Shown here piece after piece: positions 1 through 7,763 of a DNA stretch of 11,535 nucleotides. How positions within the stretch are numbered: position 1 is the first letter of the stretch; the number at the start of each line of letters is the position of its first letter. A program made the position numbers and the translations under genes. The stretch is from Dimargaris cristalligena. Lineage: Eukaryota > Kickxellomycota > Dimargaritomycetes > Dimargaritales > Dimargaritaceae. The stretch covers positions 1-11,535 of the forward strand of contig JANBQC010000761.1 in NCBI GenBank assembly GCA_027576995.1, written 5' to 3'. The notes beneath the pieces were generated by a model. It did no database searches and had not been told where the DNA came from. It was given only the letters and a program-made list of their open reading frames with translations.

Positions 1-1040
1 AGACTTGTCATTTTACACATACAGACTAGAAAGGAAGGGTTTTCTTTTGGATATAACCATTTATTTCTATCTCTATTTGTTTCCGAGAAATCTCTTCTTA
101 TATCCAAAAGTGCGAAACATTGATACACTTTTTGGAATCACTGTATATGTCTGGGCATTCGTGAGTGTACAATTACCTAATAAACCTAATGGTCTGAGTT
201 ATTGAATATAATGTTTTTGAGGCCAGGTGTAACTATATAAGAGTTAAGAGAAAATCTCACTTCATTCAGCGTCAATGTTGGTGTTAAGACGAAGGTTTAT
301 TCGAGGTATGAAAATAAGATAGATAAAAATAAGAAAACAAGTAAAATAACTAAAAAGGTACCGGTGTGAGTTGTTGGGGATAATGATGGATGTTATTTTC
401 CAACCTTCACCGATGATGTTCTTTATAAGGCATTGGCATGGCTGTTCGGGCCGGAATATAAATATGGCGTGTTGTGGTAAAGCCGGGATACCCCGGAAGA
501 ATGAAAGGCAGTAATGACTCGAACTGCTGAATGATAATTAAAGGGGCGCGGAGGGACATGTCAATAGTATAATGTGTGTTAGACATGGGGCGTAAAACGT
601 CGCACCAGGAATGTACCAAAATCACCCCAGATACCGCAGGTAAGTCATTGGACTAGTTTGTTTATCTAAATCTCTACTTGGACAATTATATGGTTCAAAT
701 ATTCATACATATATTAATCACAAGGAAATTTACGATTTATTGGCTTATCCGGTAGGACTCTTATTGGCACTGTCCGCCAGTCAATAGCCTTCAGGTAGCA
801 CGAATGTAGTTTGGCAACTAAACAAAATTGCAGTATTGTATAGATAATAATTTAAAGGTTGAGAAAGCATTTTTGCACAGTTAAAGAGGTCGATTACAAG
901 GGCTCGGATGATTCCCGTCGAGTTTTTACGTTTCCGATCGGAATAACACGGTTCTAAATGAACATATTATAGGATAGTATGTCGAGGAAGATCCACTTAG
1001 TCAATAAACATAAGTTGCCAAGTTTCCCATATATTATGAC
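1..1040. other. AT-rich intergenic DNA, no gene seen
   Basis: Only short open frames without recognisable domains occur on either strand. A purine-rich stretch lies at about 300-357. I see no tRNA, rRNA or transposase signature. Confidence 0.55.
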
Positions 1041-1440
1041 ATGATCAAGTGTGATACGTATATAGCCTTCAGGGCTATGGGGGTACGGGGTTCCTGTGGG
1101 CAGCTCGGGAGAAACAGGGGCACGGAGGGCGGAAGGGTCTCCTTCCATCAAAAATGTAGGGATAACACTAGACGATATTCGACAGTAATAATACTCGGAA
1201 TAACACTAAGTAATACTCAGGATGACACTAAAACTCAAGAACAATACTCGAAGCAGGAGAACGTTTTCCTGGTGACGTGGATCTGAATTTGTCGGGTTTA
1301 CTAAGAGATCGAAGGTTCTGACAGTATTTATACTGCGACAACGAGTGCAAGGATTACTACTAAAGTATGATGCTAATGGTTTCGGAGGTTCGGTATGAAC
1401 AACCCGAATACGGTATGTTATCGGGTGATGAATCATGGGG
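1041..1440. repeat. Diverged dispersed repeat, copy 1
   Basis: This stretch is collinear with 2165-2530. Shared blocks include TGATACGTATAT (1052 and 2181), CGGAGGGCG (1123 and 2251), TTTATACT (1327 and 2410), TGTTATCG (1416 and 2503) and ATGAATCAT (1428 and 2515). The offset falls from 1129 to about 1085, so this copy is about 41 bases longer, close to the two 22-bp units at 1189-1232. No coding capacity is recognised. It is probably an old transposon or segmental relic of unknown type. Confidence 0.65.
1189..1232. repeat. 22-bp tandem duplication within repeat copy 1
   Basis: Units 1189-1210 and 1211-1232 both begin TAATACTC and contain ACACTAA. A weaker partial unit precedes them (ATAACACTAG near 1162). 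Copy 2 of the larger repeat lacks this array, so it arose after the copies separated or was lost there. Confidence 0.55.
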
Positions 1441-1648
1441 AATAGCTAGCTAATCGGGGTTATAGTCATTGTGCAGGTTAAACCAGGGTGGGGCGGGTAT
1501 TTGGCTGCCGTGTACTCATATCTGATATATCGATAAGGGACGCCATACGTAGCGGCAAATATTAATGCCGGGTTGGCAGGGTAATGTCACGTTTTGCCTT
1601 CGGGCTAAATCGTTTTTATTGCTCTGCATGTATTTTTTTTCGGATATA

Positions 1649-1990
1649 GGCCGGACGGCCCTGCCGGCCTTCTCTATCTTTTCCCTCTTTTTTTCTTTGT
1701 ATGGGGTTCTCCTACCCTCACCATTTACCCCAAGCCGCCACTCCCCAGGCGGTGCCTGGGTCCCCTCTTTTCTCTTTTTTCCATTAATTAATTATCACCT
1801 TTCTTCTCTTTCCTTTGCCAGTCTACCTCCGGTACCTCCCAAATAGCACATAATGGTTTAATAAATTTGCACGCAGGCAATAAATACGGCTCAGTACTCC
1901 TATCTCTACTCTATACCCCCTACTTTGAGTCATTTGCTGCCTTTTCCCTCTATTTCTTCAATTTGATCCAGCTCCCCCCCCCGCCTTAGC
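1649..1990. other. Pyrimidine-rich blocks with two GC-rich hairpins
   Basis: The + strand is strongly C/T-biased at about 1665-1850 and again at about 1898-1985, including a run of ten C around 1975. Perfect inverted repeats GGCCGG/CCGGCC (1649-1654, 1664-1669) and CCCAGGC/GCCTGGG (1744-1750, 1754-1760) lie at its left side. The open frame at 1565-1846 follows from the base bias and shows no domain. Confidence 0.5.
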
Positions 1991-2164
1991 CCACTATTAT
2001 GTAATTGATTACTGGAAATTGGGCAAATCATAGACCAATAAAGGCCCGATTATAATGTTACTTCTAACCCGGCAGCCGAGACTAACTCTGCCAATAACGA
2101 CATGGTAGTACCTATGCCAGAAGGTGACGTGACCAGAGAACTGGTAATTCAGAAATCCCGCCAT

Positions 2165-2530
2165 CAATGAATAACGAACCTGATACGTATATGGCTTTTT
2201 AGGCAGGGAGGGTACGCGGGTTAAAGGTGGGGCTGGGGAGAACAGGGGTACGGAGGGCGCTGGGTTTTCTATCATCAGTAATGTTAGGAATGAATGGGGA
2301 TAAATGATAGGGTACTGGATAATACTACGAACAGGCACTTAAAAGGGAGTCTTGAGAAACTAGGGTTATAATCGGCTGCTCTATTAATAGATCAATAGTT
2401 CTGTCGGTTTTTATACTACAACGTGAAGAGCAAGAGTTACTGCTAAGTTGCAATATTGGCCATGATAGCCAGAGAGCTGATGTGGATAATTTGAGGGTGA
2501 TCTGTTATCGCTTAATGAATCATAGTAATG
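2165..2530. repeat. Diverged dispersed repeat, copy 2
   Basis: This is the second, direct copy of the repeat at 1041-1440, in the same orientation and strongly diverged between shared blocks. The G-rich part (2205-2262) resembles 1080-1135. The minus-strand ORF here (2009-2338) has no recognisable domain and its counterpart in copy 1 is not conserved as a frame, which argues against coding. Confidence 0.65.
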
Positions 2531-3059
2531 TAGCGAAGGTATCGTCTTGCATAGGCTTAGGCAAATATGGGCTGATATCCGAATAGTGTATATTCGGGGT
2601 TTGGTATAGATGATAAAGCACCTTATGCATAATAGTAACATTAGCGTCGGGCATAAAGGGGTAAACACGGTTCAGAACCTATCCACAGGTGGTAATGGAT
2701 CCAATTCCCAATGCTTGCCGTCTTACAAGGCTCCCTTAAGGTTCCAAAGCCCAGCGGGGACAAACCTTTTACTTGTTATGCATTATTAGCACGCGCACGA
2801 TATAATATAATCTGACTATATAAAGAGCGCTCGGCCAACGTGATATCAATCCCTTAGTTTACTAGCGTCCTTATTGCTGTTTTCTTCTCTCGCTCTCTTA
2901 TATTCGCTGTATGCTCTCGAATATAATGCTCAATCTATTCGCACATACATCAGTAAGACATTAAGGAGAGCTGCACCTTTCCAGTAATGATGTGGATATG
3001 CGTGAAATTCGGCGCAGATGAATAAGGATTTGAATGATACGCGCATGGGAAAATAGGTG
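2531..3059. other. Intergenic DNA with an orphan promoter-like element
   Basis: Apart from the TATA element at 2817 and its pyrimidine tract, nothing coding is recognisable. The 85-residue minus-strand frame at 2411-2668 overlaps repeat copy 2 and has no known domain. Confidence 0.5.
2817..2824 (+). promoter_or_regulatory. Orphan TATA element
   Basis: TATATAAA in CTATATAAAGAGCGC is followed by a pyrimidine-rich tract (TTTTCTTCTCTCGCTCTC, 2880-2897) as in fungal core promoters. The next ATG (2910) opens only 17 codons and runs into a possible donor GTAAGA at 2953. No gene follows, so this may be a relic promoter or chance. Confidence 0.25.
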
Positions 3060-3205
3060 GTATATTTTTTAAAACAATAGTATTTACTTCATTCAAGAGA
3101 TTTTTCATTATACATGTATGGGTGAATATTTGTGAGAATACCTTTTAACCAGTAATATTGGTCTCATCCAAAGGATTTTTCGTTATACATCCTAGTTTAA
3201 TCGCT
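3060..3205. repeat. 75-bp tandem duplication, diverged
   Basis: The motif GATTTTTCATTATACAT near 3099 recurs as GATTTTTCGTTATACAT near 3174, exactly 75 bases on. Flanking sequence also matches (TCATTCAAGA against TCATCCAAAG). No gene is visible. Its distance from the NRPS start makes a promoter role speculative. Confidence 0.55.
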
Positions 3206-3720
3206 TCCATATGCAGCCTGTAATATCCAAAACGAGCCTATCTAGAACCCCGGCGGTTCAGAGGATGTTAAAAGCTTAACTTCCACTGGGTGGGTGTCCA
3301 CATAACACTTCCAATAGCCCTAGTATGCGGTGCATTATCTGTATTATAATGCAGCCCACGTCACGCTGACCATGGCATCCGAGCCTTATGCCTCTGGCAA
3401 CCAGCTAGCAGGCAGATTACTCACATTGTCTAGGTTAACAATGGCTTACCATTGAGTAATATTCAGAACAGGGGGCTAGTACTTAGAATCCGCGGCATAT
3501 GCAGAAGAGTGCTAGGCACGCTATATCGGCTAGGCATATAGCATAATAACTAGGTGGTGAGCTACCTCGATGCATACAGAAATGCGAGGCCCATTAGCCA
3601 TGCATCCATGGCAAAGTGTCAGTAATTGTTAAATGAATAGGTTTGGCGGCTTGTCGGGTTATGAATATTACAATCCACCTTACCCATGAGGGTCCCAGGG
3701 CACCAGTCTCACATAGTTTC
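3206..3720. other. Distal 5' region of the NRPS promoter
   Basis: No open frame of note. It contains an inverted repeat GCTATAT/ATATAGC (3520-3526 and 3536-3542, nine-base loop) embedded in a short direct repeat of GCTAGGCA. A regulatory role is possible but unsupported. Confidence 0.4.
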
Positions 3721-3725
3721 CCAAG

Positions 3726-3739
3726 CGGTAGCCCTACCG
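3726..3739. promoter_or_regulatory. CGG-N8-CCG palindrome, possible Zn2Cys6 regulator site
   Basis: CGGTAG-CC-CTACCG is a perfect inverted repeat with terminal CGG and CCG triplets eight bases apart, 14 bases before the TATA box. Fungal Zn(II)2Cys6 activators, common in secondary-metabolite control, bind CGG half-sites in such arrangements. That it serves this gene is inference from position. Confidence 0.4.
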
Positions 3740-3753
3740 TGGTCCTAGTTGGC

Positions 3754-3761
3754 TATAAATA
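3754..3761 (+). promoter_or_regulatory. TATA box of the NRPS gene
   Basis: TATAAATA in GGCTATAAATAGAGGC is a canonical core TATA element 170 bases before the ATG at 3931. The interval contains pyrimidine-rich stretches (about 3807-3830 and 3846-3865) suitable for start sites. Confidence 0.6.
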
Positions 3762-3781
3762 GAGGCAATAGAGCCCTTGGC

Positions 3782-3843
3782 ATGGATAGGATCAGTAAAT
3801 TGACCCACTTTCTCTGCCTTCAGAGTCTCTAATGCTTAAATAG
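3782..3843 (+). promoter_or_regulatory. Two abutting upstream mini-ORFs in the NRPS leader
   Basis: An ATG at 3782 opens 16 codons ending at TAA 3830-3832. The last A of that stop is the A of a second ATG (3832) that runs three codons to TAG 3841. If transcription starts some 25-30 bases past the TATA box, the first ATG is at the border of the leader and the second lies inside it. They could dampen translation of the main ORF. The peptides themselves resemble nothing I know. Confidence 0.3.
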
Positions 3844-3930
3844 TATCTTCCATTTTTTATTTACCAGTGCCAGTATTCGCCATCGTCCTATCCACTCAGT
3901 TATTGTTATCCCGGGTTCGATTTATCCGCC

Positions 3931-5532
3931 ATGATTAACACTACCGCAATTCCCAATCTCCCGAGCCATCACTTGCCCATAGTCCCTGCAGACTACCAGC
4001 CGACTTTTGACCTACCCCTCGGCAAGCCCCGCACCAACCTATCGGGCTACACTGCCTGGTGCTATGGGGTTTCCTGTCCCGATTTAAAGAAATTCCTGCA
4101 CCAAGACCAGTTCAAACAAGGAGTTCAGCTGGCCACTGCCGTTCTCCTAAGCCGGTACTACCGCCAGCCCAAGATCGCCTTTGCCCACTGGTCGGGCCAG
4201 TTCGGACCAGGTGATATCATGGACCAGCCTTGTAAAAAGCCTGAATTGGTTCTCGCTCAGGCAAACCCCGATGCCCTTTTCTCTACCGCCCTCCTGCAAA
4301 AGCCCTCGCCCGGTGATATTCCTGAATCGTCAGATCCAATGGTTGAAGTCATTCTCCACACTGATGAGGACGGTTCTAGCGTGACTACCCTCATGTCTGA
4401 ATTCGGCCCCTATCACAGCAAACCCAGGGAGGCCGAGGCCGATGTGCAGATTGCCGATCTACTAGCCCGAAGCACCGCCCATTTGGTGGTTAGTTGTACC
4501 CTTAACCAGGGGCACACCCAGGTCACTGTGACGTATGCCCGGGCACAGTATCGCGATTTAGCCGTTGCGGAGTTCACCAGTCAGTTCGGAACGGTTTTTT
4601 TAGCTGTTGTCCACACACTGGCAAGCGGTCAGTCCATCCCCGTGCGCGATATTCCGTGGGTTAGCGACCAGGAACGTGTCCGCCTGTTGGATTTCTCCCA
4701 CATGAACCAACCAGTCCAGGGAGACTACCAATCATTCCAATGCCTATTCAGCGACTGCGCCCAACGCTTTCCCGGCCATATTGCCTTGGTTCACGGTGAT
4801 GAGGAATGTACCTATGCCCAACTGGACTACGCCAGTTCGGAGCTGGCCCGCATTCTAGTTGATCAATACGGAGCCCGTCCCGAGGCTCGGTTCACCCTAC
4901 TCATCCCCAAGTCGATTGCCTACAATATGGCCATCCTGGCAGTATTCAAGTCGGGGGCTGCCTACGTACCCCTCGACCCCAACTACCCCATCGACCGAAT
5001 CCAGTTTGTTCTAGAGGATAGTGGTGCAACTCTGCTCATTACTGCTGAAGCAGTGCTGGGAATCGTACCCGATCAGCTCCAAATACCCACCATGACCGTG
5101 GATCCATATTTCCGACGACTAATTGCTGTGGCGCCCTCGGATTTCCAACCCTTCCCTTCATCTCCCAATGATTTGGCATACGTTATCTACACCTCAGGCA
5201 CGACGGGTCGCCCCAAGGGGGTCTTGGTCGAACACCGGGGTGTGGTGAATATGTCTACTGACCCGCGTTTAGAAGGCGCCTATGGCCCGGGCCGCCGCAA
5301 CCTTCAGATGGGGTCGATTGCCTTTGACGGTGTTCTATCAATCACCTTTCGATCCCTTTGCTCTGGAAGTACCCTAGTGGTCTTGACCGAAAACTTGCTA
5401 GATGACCTGCAGAATGTTAATACCGGATTTCTTGTAACTTCATTCCTGTCCTGCCTAAGCCCCCGGGATTTTCCAAAAATGGATACTATCGTGTTCGGTG
5501 GTGAATCCCTGCTACCGGAACAACAAGGATGA
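3931..5532 (+). CDS. N-terminal NRPS fragment: half-C plus most of an A domain
   Basis: This 533-residue open frame starts at the first ATG after the in-frame TAG at 3841. G at -3 and the preceding CCGCC give a good eukaryotic start context. Residues 20-255 resemble the C-terminal lobe of a condensation domain. Residues 265-533 are the N-terminal two thirds of an adenylation domain. The A2-like motif KSGAAYVPLDPNYP and the A3 phosphate loop YTSGTTGRPKG (residues 420-430) are intact. The A4-like FDG places the amino-group-binding Asp at residue 466. The frame stops at 5530 just before the A5 motif, so the product would lack the ATP-binding and hinge motifs A5-A10 and should be inactive. It can be seen either as the 5' piece of a pseudogene or as a truncated protein. 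The family call is secure; expression is unknown. Confidence 0.7.
   Translation: MINTTAIPNLPSHHLPIVPADYQPTFDLPLGKPRTNLSGYTAWCYGVSCPDLKKFLHQDQFKQGVQLATAVLLSRYYRQPKIAFAHWSGQFGPGDIMDQPCKKPELVLAQANPDALFSTALLQKPSPGDIPESSDPMVEVILHTDEDGSSVTTLMSEFGPYHSKPREAEADVQIADLLARSTAHLVVSCTLNQGHTQVTVTYARAQYRDLAVAEFTSQFGTVFLAVVHTLASGQSIPVRDIPWVSDQERVRLLDFSHMNQPVQGDYQSFQCLFSDCAQRFPGHIALVHGDEECTYAQLDYASSELARILVDQYGARPEARFTLLIPKSIAYNMAILAVFKSGAAYVPLDPNYPIDRIQFVLEDSGATLLITAEAVLGIVPDQLQIPTMTVDPYFRRLIAVAPSDFQPFPSSPNDLAYVIYTSGTTGRPKGVLVEHRGVVNMSTDPRLEGAYGPGRRNLQMGSIAFDGVLSITFRSLCSGSTLVVLTENLLDDLQNVNTGFLVTSFLSCLSPRDFPKMDTIVFGGESLLPEQQG
3988..4695 (+). other. Truncated condensation-like lobe (starter module)
   Basis: Residues 20-255 match the C-terminal half of a condensation domain. 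The stretch around residues 63-88, with ATAVLLSRYYRQPKIAFAHW, resembles the helix and strand pair that normally reads along the lines of A-x-VLSRYY-x-x-x-VVFG. The end, DIPWVSDQERVRLLDFSH (residues 241-257), is the usual C-to-A junction. The N-terminal lobe with the catalytic HHxxxDG is absent. Such half-C remnants are known at the start of fungal NRPSs. The piece is therefore probably an ancestral feature of a first module and not a fresh truncation, supported by the ATG with good context and a promoter upstream. Confidence 0.65.
5530..5532 (+). other. In-frame TGA, codon 534 (A domain)
   Basis: The stop lies between A4 and A5. Homology resumes at once in the same frame with WTPHCLLANHYGPTE, so this is a point change and not an intron or frameshift. 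CGA to TGA is the simplest origin. Confidence 0.92.
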
Positions 5533-5802
5533 TGGACGCCCCATTGTCTCTTGGCCAACCATTACGGACCAACAGAGGCAACCGTCTACTCTAACATGGC
5601 ATTAATTGGCCCTGATGATGATATCACAATTGGTAGGCCTATCCGCAACGTCTTCAATCTGATCATGGACGAGCATCTTCAACTAGTGCCTGTCAGGGTT
5701 CCTGGCGAACTACTCATTGGTGGTGTGGGTGTAGCCCGGGGATACCAAAACCTACCTGATCTTACCAACCGAAAGTTCATTCTAAATCCTCTTGGAGAGG
5801 GG

Positions 5803-5805
5803 TAA
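5803..5805 (+). other. In-frame TAA, codon 625 (A domain), overlapping a GTAAGT donor
   Basis: The stop sits two residues before A7 YRTGD, where the family has any of several residues (GE-G-x-VYRTGD). It forms part of GGGTAAGTAT, a perfect splice-donor consensus. Possible parents are CAA, AAA, GAA or, by two steps, CGA. Confidence 0.9.
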
Positions 5806-6192
5806 GTATACCGCACCGGGGATTACGTCCGATGGCTCCCGAATGGAACGGTTGAATTCATTGGTCGCATCGACAACCAAATTAAACTACACGGGTACCG
5901 GATCGAGATCGAAGAAATCAAGGGTGTCGCAAGCCAGTTCCTTGGACTTACACAGTGTGTAGTGGTTGTAATTCGAGAATCTTTGATAATTTACGCCAGT
6001 CCCGACAATATCGATCCGACCGGCTTATTGGACTTCTTAAGGGATCGACTCCCCAAGCAAATGGTACCTGAACTAGTGGTGCTAGTGGCCGACTTTCTCT
6101 ATACAGCCTTAGGTAAACTTGATCACCACTCTCTTCCCTCCGTTGATCACTTATTGGCCAGCCGCGCCCTGTCGTCCACCATTAGATCCGAC

Positions 6193-6420
6193 ATCAGTGC
6201 CCCTCAAACGGATACAGAAGAAGAACTTCGCCGGGTCTGGGGCCAGATTCTGCAGCTAGACCCCGACCGCATCAGTGCCACTGATCATTTTTTCCAAATT
6301 GGTGGTGACTTTATTTCGGCAATTCTACTGGTATCCAAGGGCCAACAGCTGGGATACCAACTAACCGTGCCATTAATTTACCAGTACCCCGGGCTTTGAC
6401 AGTTGGCCCAGCACACGGAA
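6193..6420 (+). other. Carrier (T/PCP) domain lacking its phosphopantetheine serine
   Basis: The helix after EEELRRVWGQIL and the motif DHFFQIGGDFISA (about residues 785-797) identify a peptidyl carrier domain, followed by LVSKGQQLGYQLTVPLIYQYPGL. In this family GGDS carries the phosphopantetheine-bearing Ser. Here residue 794 (codon 6310-6312, TTT) is Phe, one base from TCT. Such a domain could not be primed, so the module would be dead even without stops. A TGA at 6397 sits in the last helix. The neighbouring Ser 796 is the usual ISA serine and not the attachment site. Confidence 0.88.
6397..6399 (+). other. In-frame TGA, codon 823 (end of T domain)
   Basis: The frame YQYPGL-stop-QLAQH continues without shift through the last helix of the carrier domain (family pattern P-x-L-x-x-L-A). 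A single C to T change from CGA explains it. Confidence 0.92.
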
Positions 6421-6939
6421 AAGACCTCTAGTCACCAAGCCAATGGCAATGCCACCTACCAGAAACAAGTCGAAGGCAAGGTGGCAATGACACCTATCCA
6501 GTGCTGGTTCAGTACCATTGGTCTTCGTAACCCCCATCACTTTATCCAGTCCTTTACCCTGAAGGTCAATTCCAGGGCCAATTTATCCTTGGCGGCCATT
6601 TCTGACGCCCTTGTGGCCCTAGCCAACCACCACGACATTCTCCGGGCTCGATGCCAGCCTAGTGATGATGGCCAGTCGTGGGTCCAGACGATCTCTACAG
6701 CCAGAGCCGCTCCCACCAACTTTTTGGTGTTGGAAGAGACGGTTGTGTCCGAAAACTATGCCGACTTTATTCTGCAGGCCCAGTCCAGTCTGAATCTTAC
6801 CACGGGCCCTGTGCTGGCAGTAGCCCTGATCCACGATCCGGACAGGGTGTCCCAGTCCCGCCTATTCATTACCATCCACCACATCTTGGTAGACCTCATT
6901 GCCTGGCGTATTCTGATTGAGGACTTGAATACTCGGCTC

Positions 6940-6942
6940 TGA
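6940..6942 (+). other. In-frame TGA, codon 1004 (E domain)
   Basis: Homology runs IEDLNTRL-stop-GASLPPK without shift. The following LPPK is typical of E and C domains. CGA to TGA is the simplest origin. Confidence 0.92.
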
Positions 6943-7374
6943 GGTGCCTCACTTCCGCCAAAATTGTTGCCTTTCCAAGTCTGGGCCTCCCAGCTCGACG
7001 ACTATGCAGCCACTCAGTCGGCTGATATCTGGCTGACTCAGGTAGACTCTGATAAGCCCATCCCCGATATACGGGCTCTCCTTCCGCTGCCTGAATTGGA
7101 CATTACCTGTACCCAGGCTGCTCGCCTCTCCACCTCATTCAAATTCGACTCTGAAACTACCCAATCATTATTGTTCCAATTGGCTCCACTGCTACGTGTC
7201 TCTCTGCATGGCCTACTTCTGGCCACCTTTACCCAGGCCTTTGCCACGGCCATCGGACTGGGCCAGGTTACATTTTGCATGGAGGGACACAGCCGTGAGC
7301 CGTGGTTATCTGATCAAGACATTACCCAAACCGTGGGCTGGTTTACCGCCCTCTACCCCCTCGTTCTTTGGGTT

Positions 7375-7377
7375 TGA
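7375..7377 (+). other. In-frame TGA, codon 1149 (E domain)
   Basis: The stop follows VGWFTALYPLVLWV and precedes SGQSLLDLLHHTKEAL in the same frame. The Trp two codons earlier (TGG) also looks like a changed Arg (CGG), giving two CpG-type changes within nine bases. Confidence 0.92.
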
Positions 7378-7763
7378 TCTGGCCAGTCCTTACTGGACTT
7401 ATTACACCACACCAAAGAAGCCCTGCAGCAAATTCCAATGAAGGGGTTTCCCTATTCCCTGTTGAATTACATGCCAGGGGTTTCCATGGAAGAGCGGGCC
7501 AAGTTGGAGGCCCAGACCCCGACTCGCCTAGATGTACAGTTTAACTACTTTGGTCGTTTCAACAATACCGGCGGTGACCAAAGCGATGATATATTATCCA
7601 TTGAATGGTCGGACTACTTTGGTCTACATGACTTTGCCCCTCAGGACAAGGTTATTTATGACATTAATACCATGCCCACGGTGGTCGGTGACTGTCTGCG
7701 CCTGATTATGGAATACAATCCGTTGGTGTATCGTCGAAGTATTGTTGATGAAATCATGGCCCA

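Larger units (their letters stand above)
4723..6150 (+). other. Adenylation (A) domain, two nonsense codons
   Basis: This region would select an amino acid and activate it as an aminoacyl-AMP. Motifs in order: A2 KSGAAYVPLDPNYP; A3 YTSGTTGRPKG (residues 420-430); A4-like FDG with D466; A5 NHYGPTE (543-549); A6 GELLIGGVGVARGY; A7 YRTGD (627-631); A8 GRIDNQIKLHGYRIE (645-659); A9-like LPKQMVP; A10 GKL with K729. Stops interrupt it at codons 534 (TGA) and 625 (TAA). Residue 589 is Arg where the family almost always has Gly (VPVGVPGE), and residue 732 is His where Arg is usual after the A10 Asp. By eye against GrsA, the ten-residue pocket code is roughly D-G-S-L-V-G-H-V-Y-K. I cannot assign a substrate from that. 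Confidence 0.88.

Noticed and set aside
1565..1846. 93-codon + strand frame rich in Phe, Ser, Leu and Pro
   Set aside because: It is a by-product of the pyrimidine-rich block; no signal, domain or conservation can be argued.
2009..2338. 109-codon minus-strand frame over repeat copy 2
   Set aside because: The matching part of repeat copy 1 gives a different, shorter frame (954-1151) with weak similarity, as expected of non-coding repeats.
3908..3926. GGTTCGATTT resembling a tRNA B box
   Set aside because: No cloverleaf or A box could be built from the preceding 60 bases.
5433..5460. GTAACT...CTAAG as a small intron near the first stop
   Set aside because: It is 28 bases, too short, and translates into conserved A-domain sequence; it would not remove the TGA at 5530.
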